Shown here piece after piece: positions 42,512-58,660 of a DNA stretch of 64,000 bases (the first letter of the stretch is position 1; each line of letters opens with the position of its first letter). The stretch spans positions 1 through 64,000 of the forward strand of contig ML014163.1 in assembly GCA_003615045.1 (NCBI GenBank), given 5' to 3'. The notes under the pieces were generated by a model, which saw nothing but the letters and a program-made list of their open reading frames with translations, ran no database searches and had not been told where the DNA came from. Both the position numbers and the translations under genes were made by a program. The stretch comes from Caulochytrium protostelioides (taxonomy: Eukaryota; Chytridiomycota; Caulochytriomycetes; Caulochytriales; Caulochytriaceae).

Positions 42512-43003
42512 CGTCGTTTCGTGCAATCCGTTCAAAGACCGATCAGCACCATGGCGGACACGAACCCCACGGATTTCATACGTGCTTTCCAGCGGGTGCT
42601 TCATTGGTGGCCTTCCCTTCGACGGACTCGGCGAAGGCGTCGCGTGGACGTGGAGTTTCATGGTCCATCGGACAAGGGGGCGGCGCCTGCTTGTGATGCG
42701 ATGCTTGAGAAAAAAGTGTCGGCGCCCGCCCCCCCGATGCCACCCCCGATGCCATCCCGCGCGCTCACGTTGATCGGCGTGAGCACTCCAAAGGCCTCTG
42801 AACGAAAGGGCCCCGTGCTGGTTTCATGGACACCCACGACACAGACGCGTCGTTTTACGACCCACAGGACTTATTTTATTTATGATTCATCGACCCATTC
42901 CGATTCACTGTTGACCCCTTTTTTCAAAGAACATACGTGACAACGTATGCTCGGATAGATAAGGCTTATCCTCAACCAACACGAACACCATCCCGCGCCC
43001 ACC
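42512..43003. other. Short intergenic region upstream of the Costars gene
   Basis: About 490 bases. AT-rich stretch at 42875-42905 (TTATTTTATTTATG) may form part of the Costars promoter. No gene seen. Confidence 0.4.
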
Positions 43004-43528
43004 ATGATTCCCGTCGAAGTCGAGCTCGCCAAACTGAAAGAGGAAATTAAGCGCCTCGGCTCCCAGAATGGTAGGTGTTGATGAAGGTGTCAGTCGTACG
43101 CGCACCAAGATGTAATTCACCAAGCATGGAATCCCTTGTACTGGACAATGGATGCTGGATCCTCGATGCCATCGATGAATGTGGTTTCGATCCGTAGATC
43201 AGGGACACTGGCACGTGTCCTTTGGCGTTCTGGTACGTGACGACCGCGTCGCCGACATCTTTGAGGGGGTGGTCGGCACCCTGAAGGCTGCTAAGGTAAG
43301 CGTTGCCGGACTTGACTCGCCATGCCCCGCTTGCGACACGAGTGGTCATGGACCACACAACGACCATTCTTTCGCCAGAACTGACTCGAAAGAGATTTTG
43401 GTGTGCCGCCTCTTGCCAAATTATAATGACGACATTGACAGAAACGCAAAATCGTCGCGTACGACGCCGAGCTGCTGCTCCAAGGCGTGCATGACAGCGT
43501 CGATATTGTGCTGCTCGAGGACGCCTAG
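43004..43528 (+). CDS. Costars-domain protein (ABRACL-like), three exons
   Basis: Small actin-regulatory protein of the Costars family, which in Dictyostelium and animals promotes cortical actin dynamics and motility. Exons 43004-43070, 43198-43295 and 43442-43528, with donors GTAGGT and GTAAGC and acceptors CCGTAG and GACAG; phases 1 and 0 join cleanly to 83 residues, the usual family size. Family text is nearly unbroken: KLKEEIKRLGSQN, then VSFGVLVRDDRVADIFEGVV with GTLKAAK, and finally KRKIVAYDAELLLQGVHD with VDIVLLED. Exons are too short for a simple frame scan. It converges with the next gene with only 48 bases between stop codons. Confidence 0.93.
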
Positions 43529-43576
43529 ATGGCGGCAGCCACGGCCCGTAGGTAGGCGGCACTCCCCCTGGAGGCG

Positions 43577-44274
43577 CTAGGAGCCCCCGCGCCGTGGACG
43601 CGCCGCCGGCGCCGGCGTCCATGCCTCCGGCTCCCAGTCTTCACCAGGATTGGTCTGTTTGGGCCGCGCGAACGGGTCTGGTTGCGTGGGCTGCGACGGC
43701 GACGGCGACGGCGAAGACGACGATGGCTCCGCGCCGCCGTTCGGGTCCACGGCTTTCCTGGACGGCGCGGGCGTAGCCACGTGCAGCAAGTCCTGCGCGG
43801 CCTGCCGCTGGAGCTGCTCTCGGCGCTCAGCCTCGCGCGCGTCGATGGCCCTGACGCGTTCCTTGAGGATCGTGAAGCGCCTGTCCTCGGCCGCAAGCTC
43901 CTCGGGCGTGGGCGGGTCGGCGCGGGTGTGGCGCAGCCACATGGCCCACATGGGCGGCAGCGCGTTCGGCTCGAGGATAGCGCGGTCCTGGTCGCCGAGC
44001 ATCACGACGCTGCGGCGCGTCGGCCGCGAGCCCGTCGGAATGTCCGCTATTCACGATGATCCGCCGCCACGCGGTTCAGCACGGGGCACGGGGCCATGAT
44101 GGCATTCCAGCAATACACCACGGGTCATGATGAGTTGAATGCATGCGAAGCCATCAGCATCGGCGAGGGCGACTTACTCTCATAATACTTATTGCCAGCG
44201 AAATCGGCGCCGATATAGCGGGCCGTTGGACCCTGGGTGAGCCGTCGTACGGCCTGGGCGATCCGCTGCCACAT
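43577..44274 (-). CDS. NDUFAF2: Complex I assembly factor, NDUFAF2 (mimitin)-like
   Basis: Mitochondrial chaperone for late assembly of NADH:ubiquinone oxidoreductase, paralogous to the NDUFA12 subunit. Exons 44274-44178 and 44046-43577; donor GTAAGT, acceptor GAATAG, phase 1, giving 188 residues. Exon 1 starts MWQRIAQAVRRL and reads ARYIGADFAGNKYYE, the conserved G.D..GN.YYE core. Exon 2 continues RPTRRSVVML, then MWAMWLRHTRADPPTPEEL, matching the W..W(L/I)R.TR..PPT signature that separates NDUFAF2 from NDUFA12. The Ser/Pro-rich linker and terminal GEDWEPEAWTP also fit the NDUFAF2 tail (PGSW.P). Its presence implies a functional respiratory complex I. Confidence 0.87.
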
Positions 44275-44843
44275 GGTAGCTGTGTGTATCAGAGTGACCG
44301 AAGCAGGCTGATGGATCGCCGAATCACAGCAAGAGGAGGGCGGTGATGTCGGCGCCCACGGAGTATGATTGAGGTCGGCGAGGACCTTCGTGGGGACGGA
44401 TGGCCGACCCCCGCGCCGACGTGTCGCCGCGAAGCGTCGGTCGCCAGCGTCGGCTGAGCGCGGGCTGGCTCCGGTTATGACGTCCGCCGTTGCGGGGGGC
44501 CGCCGTGGCGGGGGGCCGAGCCTTCGCCGGCCGGCCAGCCTTCGGCCAGCCTGCGGCCTTCGACACGTGCCCCTGCCCATCGAAAAAGGAACGGGCGATC
44601 CATCGCCATCGTCGCACTAGGCCTTCGCCGCCGAGCCGCCTGATAGGCGCTGCGCATCTTGCGAATCAGGTCCCTGACATCCTTCTGTATCAGCTGGCCA
44701 AGCCTGTCTCCATCACCATCTCTGCCGTTGTCTTGGTCGTCGTCTCGTTCGGGTGCGACGTCGGCATTGCCGCTCGCCCACTTGCTTGCTCGCTCCTCTC
44801 TCGCCCGCCTGCTCGCTCCCCTCGAGGGATCGTGTGCACCGCC
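44275..44843. other. Divergent promoter region between NDUFAF2-like and prenylcysteine oxidase-like genes
   Basis: About 570 bases between genes transcribed away from each other. The plus-strand frame of the next gene is open back to 44490 but reads as low-complexity Arg/Gly/Ser, so it is taken as leader sequence. Confidence 0.4.
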
Positions 44844-46625
44844 ATGCGCTCGGCAGCATGGCTCAGTCTGGCGCTGGCCGCCGCCCTGACCGGCGTGCAG
44901 GCCCGCGACCGCATTGATCCCGATGTGAGTCTGTTGGCCGCCGCCGCGCGCTCCGGATGGCAGCACCGCTCCCAGCAGGTGGCCGTCCACGTCGTCCTGG
45001 ACGGCCACGGCGCCGACACGTCGGCGCTGCCCCCCGCGACCGATGCTTTGGACGCCGATCGCGCCGCGCCGGTCGTGGAGGCGGGGACCCTGCCGGCGGT
45101 CGATGCCGGCGTCGACACCGGCGTCGAGGACGTGGCCGCGCCGCCGTCGTCGTCAGACCGGATTCCGCTCCGGATCGCCGTGATTGGCGCGGGCGCCGCC
45201 GGGTCGCATGCGGCGTACGCCATCGCGCAGGCGCTCGGGAAGGACTCGGGACGGTATGCGCCGGTGCCGCGGCACCCGCAGGTGCACGTGTACGAGGCGG
45301 CCGCCATGCTCGGCGGCCGCGCCCGCACCGCCCTCATCCCGGGCCCCGGCGGGGACATGGACACTGCGACGACCGTCTCCCTCGGCGCCGCCATTTTCCT
45401 CAAGGAGAACCCCTTGCTCTACAATGCGGTGCGGGAGTTCGGGCTCCCGCTGAGCACCGAGCCGCATCCGGGCGACGGGCACGAGGCTGACTCGGACGAC
45501 GGCCGTTTCGGCATCTGGGACGGCGCGCAGTGGCGTTTCCGCACGGCCGAGACGGACTGGCAGACGAATTGGCAGTTTCTCTGGCGCTACGGCTACCTGC
45601 CCTACCGCCGCGCCACGGCGCTCGCGCGCGCGGTCGCGGCTCAGTTTACGACCGGCGTCCAGGCGCTCCTCGACCCCGCCGCCGACGACGACACGTCCGT
45701 CACGACGACCGCCGCGTATGCCGAGCGCCTCGGGCTGCGCGCGCCGGCGCAGGTTTCGGGCACCGCGTTCTTCCACGCGCATGGCGTCGGCGACCCGTTC
45801 GCGTCGGAGATCGTGCAGTCGCTCGTGCGCGTCAACTACTGCCAGAACCTGGACGCCGCCAACGCGCTCGGCGGGCTCGTCAGCCTCGCTGCCATGACAG
45901 GCGAGGCGACCAGCGTTGTTGGCGGCAACGAGCGCATCTTCGACGCTTGGATCCGCGCGAGCCACGCCTCGCTGCGCCTCAACACGACCGTGCACGCCAT
46001 TGACCGAGTCCCCGCGGAGGGCCCGACCCTGCGTCCGCAGTATCGTTTGACCACGAGCGAGCCCACGGGCGCCACGTGGAGCGGCGTCTATGACGCCGTC
46101 ATCGTGGCCACACCCTTCTGGTCGTCGGGCCTCCGCCTGGACCCGGCGATCGTGCCGGACGCTGCAGCGACGATCCCTAACACGCCCTACCAGCCCGTCG
46201 AAGCGACGTTCGTCGTCGGCGTTCTCAACCATACCTTCTTTGGGTTCGCGAGCACGGACGAGGTGCCTACGACGATCCTGACTGTGCCGCGCGAGGACGG
46301 TGGCCCCTCCGCGTTCCACAGTCTGAGCGTGCTGCGGCGCTATCCGGACGACGTGGTGCTCGCCAAGGTCTTTTCGGTGGCGCCGCTCGATGTGGCGGCT
46401 CTCTTCGTGACGACGTCGGTCGTCTACGTCAAGTCGTGGCACGCGTACCCGCAGCTGCGTCCCGACCAGCCGCTTGCGCCCTTTGAGCTGGCGCCAGGCC
46501 TCTATTACGCGAGCGCGGCCGAGCCCCTCTTTTCCACGATGGAGAGCCAAGCGGCGGCGGGCGGTTTTGCCGCCAAGCTGGCCCTGCAGCATCTCCAGCG
46601 CACGATGTCCCAGTCGTCCGTCTAA
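44844..46625 (+). CDS. Prenylcysteine oxidase/lyase-like FAD enzyme
   Basis: Flavoprotein expected to cleave the thioether of farnesyl- or geranylgeranyl-cysteine released from degraded prenylated proteins, in a lysosome/vacuole-like or secretory compartment. 593 residues from the ATG at 44844, chosen because it opens a signal peptide (MRSAAWLSLALAAALTGVQA). A Rossmann FAD site appears near 110: IAVIGAGAAGSHAAYAI, followed by HVYEAAAMLGGRA. The family segment EIVQSLVRVNYCQNLDAANA, then GGLVSLAAMTGEATSVVGGN and RIFDAWIRAS, matches PCYOX1 strongly. The C-terminal GLYYASAAEPLFSTMESQAA is the closing FAD-contact region. An acidic/Ala-rich linker of about 60 residues separates the signal from the domain. 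No membrane anchor or retention signal was seen. Confidence 0.85.
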   Translation: MRSAAWLSLALAAALTGVQARDRIDPDVSLLAAAARSGWQHRSQQVAVHVVLDGHGADTSALPPATDALDADRAAPVVEAGTLPAVDAGVDTGVEDVAAPPSSSDRIPLRIAVIGAGAAGSHAAYAIAQALGKDSGRYAPVPRHPQVHVYEAAAMLGGRARTALIPGPGGDMDTATTVSLGAAIFLKENPLLYNAVREFGLPLSTEPHPGDGHEADSDDGRFGIWDGAQWRFRTAETDWQTNWQFLWRYGYLPYRRATALARAVAAQFTTGVQALLDPAADDDTSVTTTAAYAERLGLRAPAQVSGTAFFHAHGVGDPFASEIVQSLVRVNYCQNLDAANALGGLVSLAAMTGEATSVVGGNERIFDAWIRASHASLRLNTTVHAIDRVPAEGPTLRPQYRLTTSEPTGATWSGVYDAVIVATPFWSSGLRLDPAIVPDAAATIPNTPYQPVEATFVVGVLNHTFFGFASTDEVPTTILTVPREDGGPSAFHSLSVLRRYPDDVVLAKVFSVAPLDVAALFVTTSVVYVKSWHAYPQLRPDQPLAPFELAPGLYYASAAEPLFSTMESQAAAGGFAAKLALQHLQRTMSQSSV

Positions 46626-47030
46626 ACTATAAGCTCCCGCACAGAAACAACTTCCTTCTTGAAGCTGTGGATCCGATGCTTCTCTGCTGCCTGCGTCGCG
46701 CAGGATGTGGCGGCTTTGTGTGATTTTCTGCGTTGATGGTGTCATCCGGAGGCTGGTCCGCAGCGGCGGCGGCTTCGGCAGGAGGCGTGGACCCACGCTC
46801 GAGGCGCTCCCGCCAGCCCACGCGCCACGCCACGACTCGCCCCTCTTCCTTGCGCCATGCCGCTCAACGTCATGCGGCGCCGCCTCGTCGCCTGAACTAT
46901 GGGCTGCACCTGGCGGCTGAGCCGAGCCGAGCCGAGCCGAGCCACGTTGAGAGCGTTGACGCGCAGTCGCCACAGCCGTTCCGGGTGCCGTGGACTCGAC
47001 TCCCTTCCCTCCCTTCCCCGTTCGCCACGG

Positions 47031-47087
47031 GCAAGGCAAGGCAAGGCAAGGCTAGGCTAGACTAGGCGAGGCGAGGCGAGGCGAGGC
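47031..47087. repeat. Pentanucleotide repeat (GGCAA to GGCTA to GGCGA)
   Basis: Tandem AAGGC units change stepwise to TAGGC and then GAGGC over about 57 bases, upstream of the importin-like gene. Confidence 0.85.
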
Positions 47088-47559
47088 CGGGAGGGACATG
47101 GCCGACAGGGCCGCAGCGATGCGCGCGCGTCGGCCGCTGGATCGTCATGCCGCCGCCGCCGCTGTATCCTTCTCTGACTCGCGGATCGACGCGGGCACGA
47201 CGGTGACCGGGGCGACCGTGAGTCCGCCGTGCGGCGTGCGCTAAAAGCCGGTGATGGGGGTGGGGGAAGGTCGACACGTCGTCTCGTCACGTCGCGTCGT
47301 GTCCCGTTTCGCAGCGTCTTCGCACCGCGGGCGTGTCATTCTCACTCGCTCTCGGCACTCGCTCTCGCGGGTTGATTTTCGGGTAGACGGCGCTCCAGCA
47401 GCAGCCACGTGTGCCCAGCGCGATCACCGTCGCCCGCCGTTTCGAAACCCGGTCGCACGACGCGACGCCGCCCGCTCGCCACGCCACCGGCCTCCGGCAG
47501 CGCTCGGCTCGCCCGTCCCTCCTCGGGTCAGCTCGTCGTGACGTCCTCGCCCTCGTTCT

Positions 47560-47609
47560 CGACCGCGACCGCGACCGCGACTTCGGCTTCGGCTTCGGCT
47601 TCGGCTTCG
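47560..47609. repeat. Two adjoining hexamer repeats (CGCGAC, TTCGGC)
   Basis: About four CGCGAC-type units followed directly by four to five TTCGGC units, about 280 bases before the importin-like start codon. Confidence 0.8.
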
Positions 47610-47883
47610 ACGTTGGCGCCAATCGACGCGATCGTCTCTGTCGCCGTGCTGCGGCCCCGCTGGCTCGACGTGCCGCCTCCGCTTCCGCAGGTCTTGGCAA
47701 GCCCGGCTCCTCGCGGCCTCGCACCACGCGATCGTGGCCAGTTGTGCTCCGCCACGCGGGCCCGCACGTGACGCGCCGCGAGCTACGCGAGCTACCACGA
47801 GCCTCCGTCAGTAGCCGTCGCCCTCCCCGCGCCCGGCTCTTCTCGCGTTCGGCGCTCCCCACGCCCGGTGCCCCCCGCGCCTT

Positions 47884-49826
47884 ATGTATCGCCCGATCGC
47901 CAGCGCTGCGGAACAGGGTTTCCTTGCCTCCCCGGCGCCGCTCGATCCTGCCGCCGCCGCCGCCGTCTGCGCGTCCCCCGACGCGGCCTACCCGCCCTTC
48001 GCCGCCTCGGCCTCGGCCTCGGCGCCACCGCACCCGCACCACGCGTCGACGTCCTCGCTGCCGTCGCTGTCCCTCGCCGGACTCATGTCGCAGCACGCCA
48101 TGTCGAATCCGGTGGACATCCACCAGCAGGGCGCCAAGCGCGCCCACGGCGATGGCAGCGGCAGCGGCAGCGGCAATGGGAACGGCGCGTACGGCGGCGC
48201 GGCGATGCCGCGCGCAGGCGGACGCCCGCCGGCGGCGCCGCAGCACCCGTGGCACAGTGACGACGATGACGACGACGACGACGACGCCGCCAGCAGTATC
48301 CGCGACCGTGACGACGACGCCACCGCGGCCGCCACGGCGGCTGAGCCGGTGCACGAGCCGCTCGAGCGGCGCCGCGTCGTGGACGATTTCAGCAACGAGC
48401 TGATGGCGATCGAGCGCAAGCTGCAGCACGTGGCGCTCGAGGAGCCGCACGAGAAGCCGCCGACCGAGGCGCTGACGGGCTTCGAATCCCTGCGCGACCC
48501 GCACCGGCTCGAGAACCTGCTGCACTACCACACCGACGCGCTGCGGTCGGCGCTCGCGTCGGACGTGCCCGAGTACAAGCTCTCGGCGCTCAAGCGCTTG
48601 CGGAAGTTCCTGTGCCTGCCGGCCGCCGAGCACAACACGCTCGAGCCGTTCCTGGAGGCCGGGTTCTTGCCGCTTCTGCGGCCGTTCGTGCTCGACGCCA
48701 CGCACCCGGAGCACCAGTACGAAGCGGTGTGGTGCATCACGAACGTGACGGCAGGCCCGCACGCCGCGTGCCGAGCCGTCGTGGACCTGCACCTCGTGCC
48801 GCCGCTCAACGCGCTGCTTCTCAGCGACTTTGCCCTCATCCGGATCCACGCCGCGTGGGCGCTCGGCAACCTCGCCGGCGACGGCGACGAGGAGTTCCGA
48901 TACGGGATCGTGACCCAACCCGATCTGGTGCACCGCCTCGTGAACCTGTGGCAGGTCCCGACCGCGACGAACCAGGACGAGGTCCGGCAGGCCCTCACCG
49001 TCGGCATGTGGGCGTTCGGCAACCTGTGCCGCTTCCAGGAACCGGTATACACGCTGCTCGAGCCGGCGTTCCCGACGCTCAAGTCGATGATCCTCGCCGA
49101 CGATGAGGACATGGTCGCCGAGGCCGCGTGGGCCCTGTCGCGCGTGATGAAGGGCCAAACGTACGAGATCGCCTTGCTCGCGCAAGACCGTGAGATCACC
49201 GATCGCTTCCTCGACCTGCTGGGCCTCGACCTCAACACGATCACGAACCCCGTGCTGCGCGCGCTCGCCAACATGACCGCCGCGCCCGCCACCGCCGCCC
49301 CGTGCACCGCCTACTTGATGCAGAATGGCCTGCTCGCGCACCTCGCGCGCCTCCTCCACACGGGCTACCACCGCGCGATCCGCTCCGAAACGCTCTTTGT
49401 GCTCGCCAACATGCTTGCCGCGAACGTGCCGAGTCTTGTCGAGGAGATGGAGCCCTTCCAGCTCTTTGAGCGCGTCGTCGGCGTGCTCTGGGAAAACGAG
49501 TTCCGACTGCAGCGCGAGGCCGTCTGGGTCCTCTGGAACGCGTGCGCCGACCCCGCGACGCCCCAGGTGAAGGCCCTCGCCACACGCCTCATCCAGTACA
49601 AGGCGCTGCCTCCCTTGATCGCGTTCATCGCCGCATCGTTCGCCGATCCGGACGCCCAGACCCGCGCCACCGAGTGCGTCGACTTCCTGCTGCGCATGGC
49701 CAGCACACCTCACCCGCAGAACCCACTGCTCTCGCAGCGCATCGACGACGCCTATTTTGGCGACGTCGGCCAGGCCTTTACATCGTTGTGGAACACGCTG
49801 GTCCGGCTCCGCGAGAACAACGTCTA

Positions 49827-49860
<34 letters not shown>

Positions 49861-50223
49861 CACCGCGGCCTCACCAGCGGCCGCGGCGGCATCGGCGGCA
49901 GTATGGGCGGCGGCGGTGGCAGCCTCGGCGGCGGTGGCGCCGCGTCGTGGCAAGGCGGTGCCGGCCGGTCGGCGCCGCTCTCGGCCGGCAGCCAAGCCTC
50001 GCCGCGGAAGGCCGGCATGTTGGAGCACCGCCAGCTCCCGCGGCCGCTCGCGGACTTGGCCGTTGAAGCCGACGCGACGCGAAAGCGCACGATCCTCCTA
50101 CTCTCGAACCTGCTCAAGCGCTACTTCTCGGCCGAGTCCCTGCAGCGCGAGGCCTCGGACGCCGAGATCGATGCGGCGCTTGGCAAAGTCAACAGCGTCT
50201 CGCTGAGTAACACGGCGCCCTAA
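47884..50223 (+). CDS. Importin-alpha-like armadillo-repeat protein
   Basis: 779 residues, single exon. A disordered N-terminus (1-185) contains Ser/Ala, Gly/Asn and Asp runs. About eight armadillo repeats follow (about 200-640), with the importin-alpha signature blocks QYEAVWCITNVTAG, IRIHAAWALGNLAGDG, VGMWAFGNLCR, DMVAEAAWALSR, LRALANMTA, ETLFVLANMLAA and QREAVWVLWNACAD, including the repeated W..N pairs that line the NLS groove. Two departures from canonical importin-alpha: the Arg/Lys-rich importin-beta-binding domain is absent at the N-terminus, and a Asp-11 run plus Gly-rich tail follows the repeats. This resembles divergent importin-alpha relatives such as TMCO6. Nuclear transport is likely but not assured. 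Confidence 0.75.
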
Positions 50224-51463
50224 TACCATCTTTGCGTTTTTTTTTACTGATGTGCTGACGCGCCACGTTCTAAAGAACTACGAAAGACCCCGTCTTGTTC
50301 AGCGCGTAAGGGGATATGCCCATCAGGCGGAACGCTGATCGTGCTACCGGGAATGCATGGCATGCGGCAAGGCGGCATCCTCGTCGATGCCTTAGCGGGA
50401 GGTCGTTCGATCCCCCAATGCCACGATGTGCTCAGCCACCGCGCAGCACTAGCGTCGAGACGCTAGTCCGCTTCAGCGGACCGCCGATAGGCCGAACGAG
50501 GATTCGCTTCCTCCGACCGGGCCGTCTGGCTCTGGCTCACCTCCGCGCGGCGAGGGCGGATGGGGCGCGTTCCCGTGGGGTGGCAAGGGGCGGGTGATCG
50601 GAGGATCGTGGCGACCCTTCGGGGGGTTTGTTTCGCACCTGGGTCGGGAGTCTCCGAAGCGCCAGAAAAACGGAGATGGGCCAAGTGCGGAGGAGAACGC
50701 GGGTGATCGCGTTTCGCGCCTGGACACGCGGAAAAAGGCCCCCCCGCCTGGCGGAGCAGGGTCGGCTCGGCGTCACTTGGCTTGAGTCGCACGGGGTCCG
50801 CCGTGCGACGTGATGATCGTGGTGGAAGCGCGCGGCGCGTGAAGTAGAGAGTGGGAAACAAATGAAAAAGCATACGGCGATGCATTAGGTGAGAGCTCCG
50901 TCGGGCCGCGTTGGACAACGGCTGCGTTGCGGATGGGTTGCGGCATGGCGGGGGTGCGCCAGAATCAGCACGGACCCTCGTCGGAGTTTTGCGGGCATGC
51001 TGATCCGTGCGTTGCGTCGGAGTGCGTCGGGTGCCGGTCTGGTGAAATGACGATTCTGCCTGCCGCCCCATAATGCCCAGCAGGAGCGGCCCTCGAGCGG
51101 CTGTTGATGCTACTGGCATGACGTTATGCCACCCGCAACCTCGCCTCTCTATATATCTACATAAGCACGTGCACAGCGAAGCGAATCCGAGGCCGCGGGC
51201 ACCCGTTCGGGAATAGGCAGGGACCATCCTATTGTCATGCTCTGAGAAGGGCACCTGTGACGAGAAAGCCTGCGTGTGATCCTCTACACGTTTGACCCAT
51301 TGCTGGAGACTGCGCTGTCTCGACGTCCTTCTCGACATCCGTCTCGACATCTCGATTGCGGGGTAACTTGCATTCGTTGTTCATTATCTGCAGCATACGC
51401 GATTGCATTCGCTTCTCGAACCCTTTTCATCTCGCATTCCACCCGATTCGAATCAGCGTCATC
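50224..51463. other. Intergenic, no supported gene
   Basis: 1.24 kb; a 295-codon minus frame (51350-50463) is Arg/Pro/Thr-rich without a domain and is rejected. A pyrimidine-rich CTCTCTATATATC tract at about 51143 could be part of a promoter for the next gene. Confidence 0.4.
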
Positions 51464-52612
51464 ATGGTCCGCGTGCTCCCGCCCGCCCTGGATATGGTGA
51501 CGGCGGTGCAGACCAGCAAAGCCATGGGCGCACCCGCGTCGCCCGCGCTCGTCGCCGCGCGGTCCGCGATGGCCGCCGACGTCGTGGTCGCGACGCTCGA
51601 CCGCATCCAGCACCACGTCTGGTCGCAGCGCCTCCGCGCGCGCGACTTCTTTGGCGACTTCGACCCCCTCAACACGGGCTTCGTGTCGGTGCCCCGCTTC
51701 GAGCGCGGCCTCGCGCGACTGATGGAGAAGGCGCCGCTCCGCGCCGACGAAGCCGAGCACGTGGCACGGTTCTATCTCGCCGACGATGTCGAGCGCCTCA
51801 CGGACGACTTTGCGCTGACGCCGCGGATCAACTGGGAGCAGTTTGTCGCGGACGTGGACGCCGTCTTCCAGACCGACGTGATCGAGGGCGCGATCGCTAC
51901 GACGGCCGCTGCGTCCGAGGCCATGCGGCGGCGCCGCAACGAGAAGCTGGATGCGCATCTGCAGGACCCGTCGCTGCGCGCCGTGCTGCGCCTTCTCAAC
52001 GGGCACCTCGCCCGCGCCGCCAACGACGTTGGCATGTACGTCGCCGAGTTCGATCCCAAGCGCACGGGCTACATCTCGGTGGCGCAGTTCGAGCGCGCAT
52101 TCCTGCCGTTCGACGTGACGCCCGCGCAGACCCAACGGTTGCTCACCCAGTATGGCCGCAGCGACGTGGCGCACCCGTCACTCAACTTCTTACACCTGAA
52201 GCGCGACTGTCTGCGCGTGCGGCTGCAGGATCACGCCGAGGCGCAGCATGTGGCCGACGACGTGGAGACCGAGCGCCGGCGCCTGCAGCTACCCGTGTCG
52301 CCGCGGCGCGTCGGGCTCGCGAGCCGGTTCCAATACGACCCGGCCGAGGCCGAGGTCGTCGTCGTCAAAGTGGCGAAGCACGCGCAGCTCGGGCAGCTCA
52401 ACATGGCCTTCCGCAACAAAGATTTCACGACGCACTTCAGCTGCGGCAACCAGATCACCCAGTCCCAGTTCCAGCGGCTTTTGTCGATGATGGGCTTCGT
52501 GCTTTCGCAGCACGAGCTGGATCTCCTCAGCCGCCGCTTCGCCACGGGCCACGATCAGCTGGACGTCGACTATACCGCGTTCCTCAAGACGATCGAGGAA
52601 CCTGTGCTATGA
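51464..52612 (+). CDS. EF-hand-fold protein, probably flagellar
   Basis: 382 residues from the ATG at 51464. The frame is open 36 codons further upstream, but that extension is not EF-hand-like and begins in sequence resembling leader DNA. Several degenerate EF-hand pairs are visible: RLRARDFFGDFDPLNTGFVS with PRFERGL (about residue 48), VGMYVAEFDPKRTGYISVAQ with FERAF (about 190), and QFQRLLSMMGFVLSQHELDL near the C-terminus. The loops keep D.D...G but lack the full Ca-binding set, in particular the position-12 Glu, so calcium binding is doubtful. The RLR..FF.DFDPL pattern occurs in proteins of ciliated protists, hence the flagellar guess. No named orthologue assigned. Confidence 0.6.
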   Translation: MVRVLPPALDMVTAVQTSKAMGAPASPALVAARSAMAADVVVATLDRIQHHVWSQRLRARDFFGDFDPLNTGFVSVPRFERGLARLMEKAPLRADEAEHVARFYLADDVERLTDDFALTPRINWEQFVADVDAVFQTDVIEGAIATTAAASEAMRRRRNEKLDAHLQDPSLRAVLRLLNGHLARAANDVGMYVAEFDPKRTGYISVAQFERAFLPFDVTPAQTQRLLTQYGRSDVAHPSLNFLHLKRDCLRVRLQDHAEAQHVADDVETERRRLQLPVSPRRVGLASRFQYDPAEAEVVVVKVAKHAQLGQLNMAFRNKDFTTHFSCGNQITQSQFQRLLSMMGFVLSQHELDLLSRRFATGHDQLDVDYTAFLKTIEEPVL

Positions 52613-57520
<4,908 letters not shown>

Positions 57521-58258
57521 ACGGACGCGTCCCACGTCCGTGCCCCCTCTCCATGGTCTTGATACTCGCGCTGCCGACTCCGTTCGTGGGGTGGCGACGC
57601 CGGCAGGGCGCCCCCTGGGGCGCCCTTCGATGGTGGTCGTCCCCGTCATGACCTGCCGGGCCGTGATGCGCCACGAGGGCACCGGCTGCGTCCGCCGCAT
57701 CGACCCGAAGCACAAGCACGCGACGGCACCCTCCGGTGGTCGTTGTCTGGCTCGTTTCTTGGGTGCTGCGCGTGGCCGATCCCTTGTTGTGCACCCCCGC
57801 GTGCTCAGTCCCTCCCCCCACGTTCGGGATGAGTCGTCGTCCGACTCCCCGCATGCCGTTTCCTCCGCTCCTCCGACGCTTCTTTCTCCCCACAAAAAGC
57901 ATGTTCTCTCTTCACGATGTTCCCTTCCTCATGATGTGCTGACCTGTTGATTTTTGTGACTCATGTATCCCATGTTCTCCTTACCCAACCCCTGGGTCGA
58001 TTCGACGGCGTGCGCAGTGGGTGCGTGGAGGGGTTGTTCTCTTATCCTGGGGCCCGGAGGTGGGCGAAGGGCCACGTGGCCGCGTAATGCGATGGCGTGT
58101 CGGTGGGGTAGGAGAATCGAGACGACGCGGTCACGCGGTGTGGGCGACCCCCGTCCGGCAGCGGAAGGGGAGCTGGCGCGACGGCTGTCCTCGCCGGTCT
58201 CGGCCCGCCCAGGGCGATCCCGTGGCCTGGCCTGGCGTGGACGGCGTGGCTCCTGAGC

Positions 58259-58327
58259 GATGGATCGTGGATCGTGGATCGAGGATCGAGGATCGAGGAT
58301 CCTGGATCGTGGATCCTGGATCCTGGG
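58259..58327. repeat. GGATCGT/GGATCCT heptamer-octamer repeat
   Basis: Eight or more degenerate units around GGATCGTG, GGATCGA and GGATCCT in about 70 bases of intergenic sequence. Confidence 0.85.
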
Positions 58328-58660
58328 CGATGGGCGAGACTCCCGCCGTGGCCACGGCACGGCTTCCCTTCGCCCGCCGCCGTCCAGCGGCCGCCGCCGT
58401 CTGAGGCTCGCCCGCGGGAGCCGCTCCTGGCGGCGGATGCCGCACGCGGCGGCGGCGGCCGACGGCTCCATCCGATTCGATCCGGCGCCGGACGCCGCAT
58501 GCGGCGCCGCGGGCGCCCGCCGCCGCCCCACGGCAGCGATGGGCGACCCGGGGTCCCGAGGGTTCGGGGCGCCTGCGTGGCGTGCGCGCGCATCCCTCCC
58601 CGACGGCGCGGCGTGGGCTCGTCCCTTTCTGGGAGAACGACCTCTCCCACCCCATCGAAG

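Larger units (their letters stand above)
46626..47883. other. Intergenic; pentamer and hexamer repeats
   Basis: 1.26 kb without a supported gene. Simple repeats occur at 46918-46944 (GAGCC), 47031-47087 and 47560-47609. The frames covering them on both strands are repeat-driven. Confidence 0.45.

Noticed and set aside
45153-50028. Long minus frames (45153-47039, 47287-50028) opposite the prenylcysteine oxidase-like and importin-like genes
   Set aside because: They are antisense to clear protein families, have Arg/Gly-rich composition, and cross intergenic repeats; explained by third-position G/C bias.
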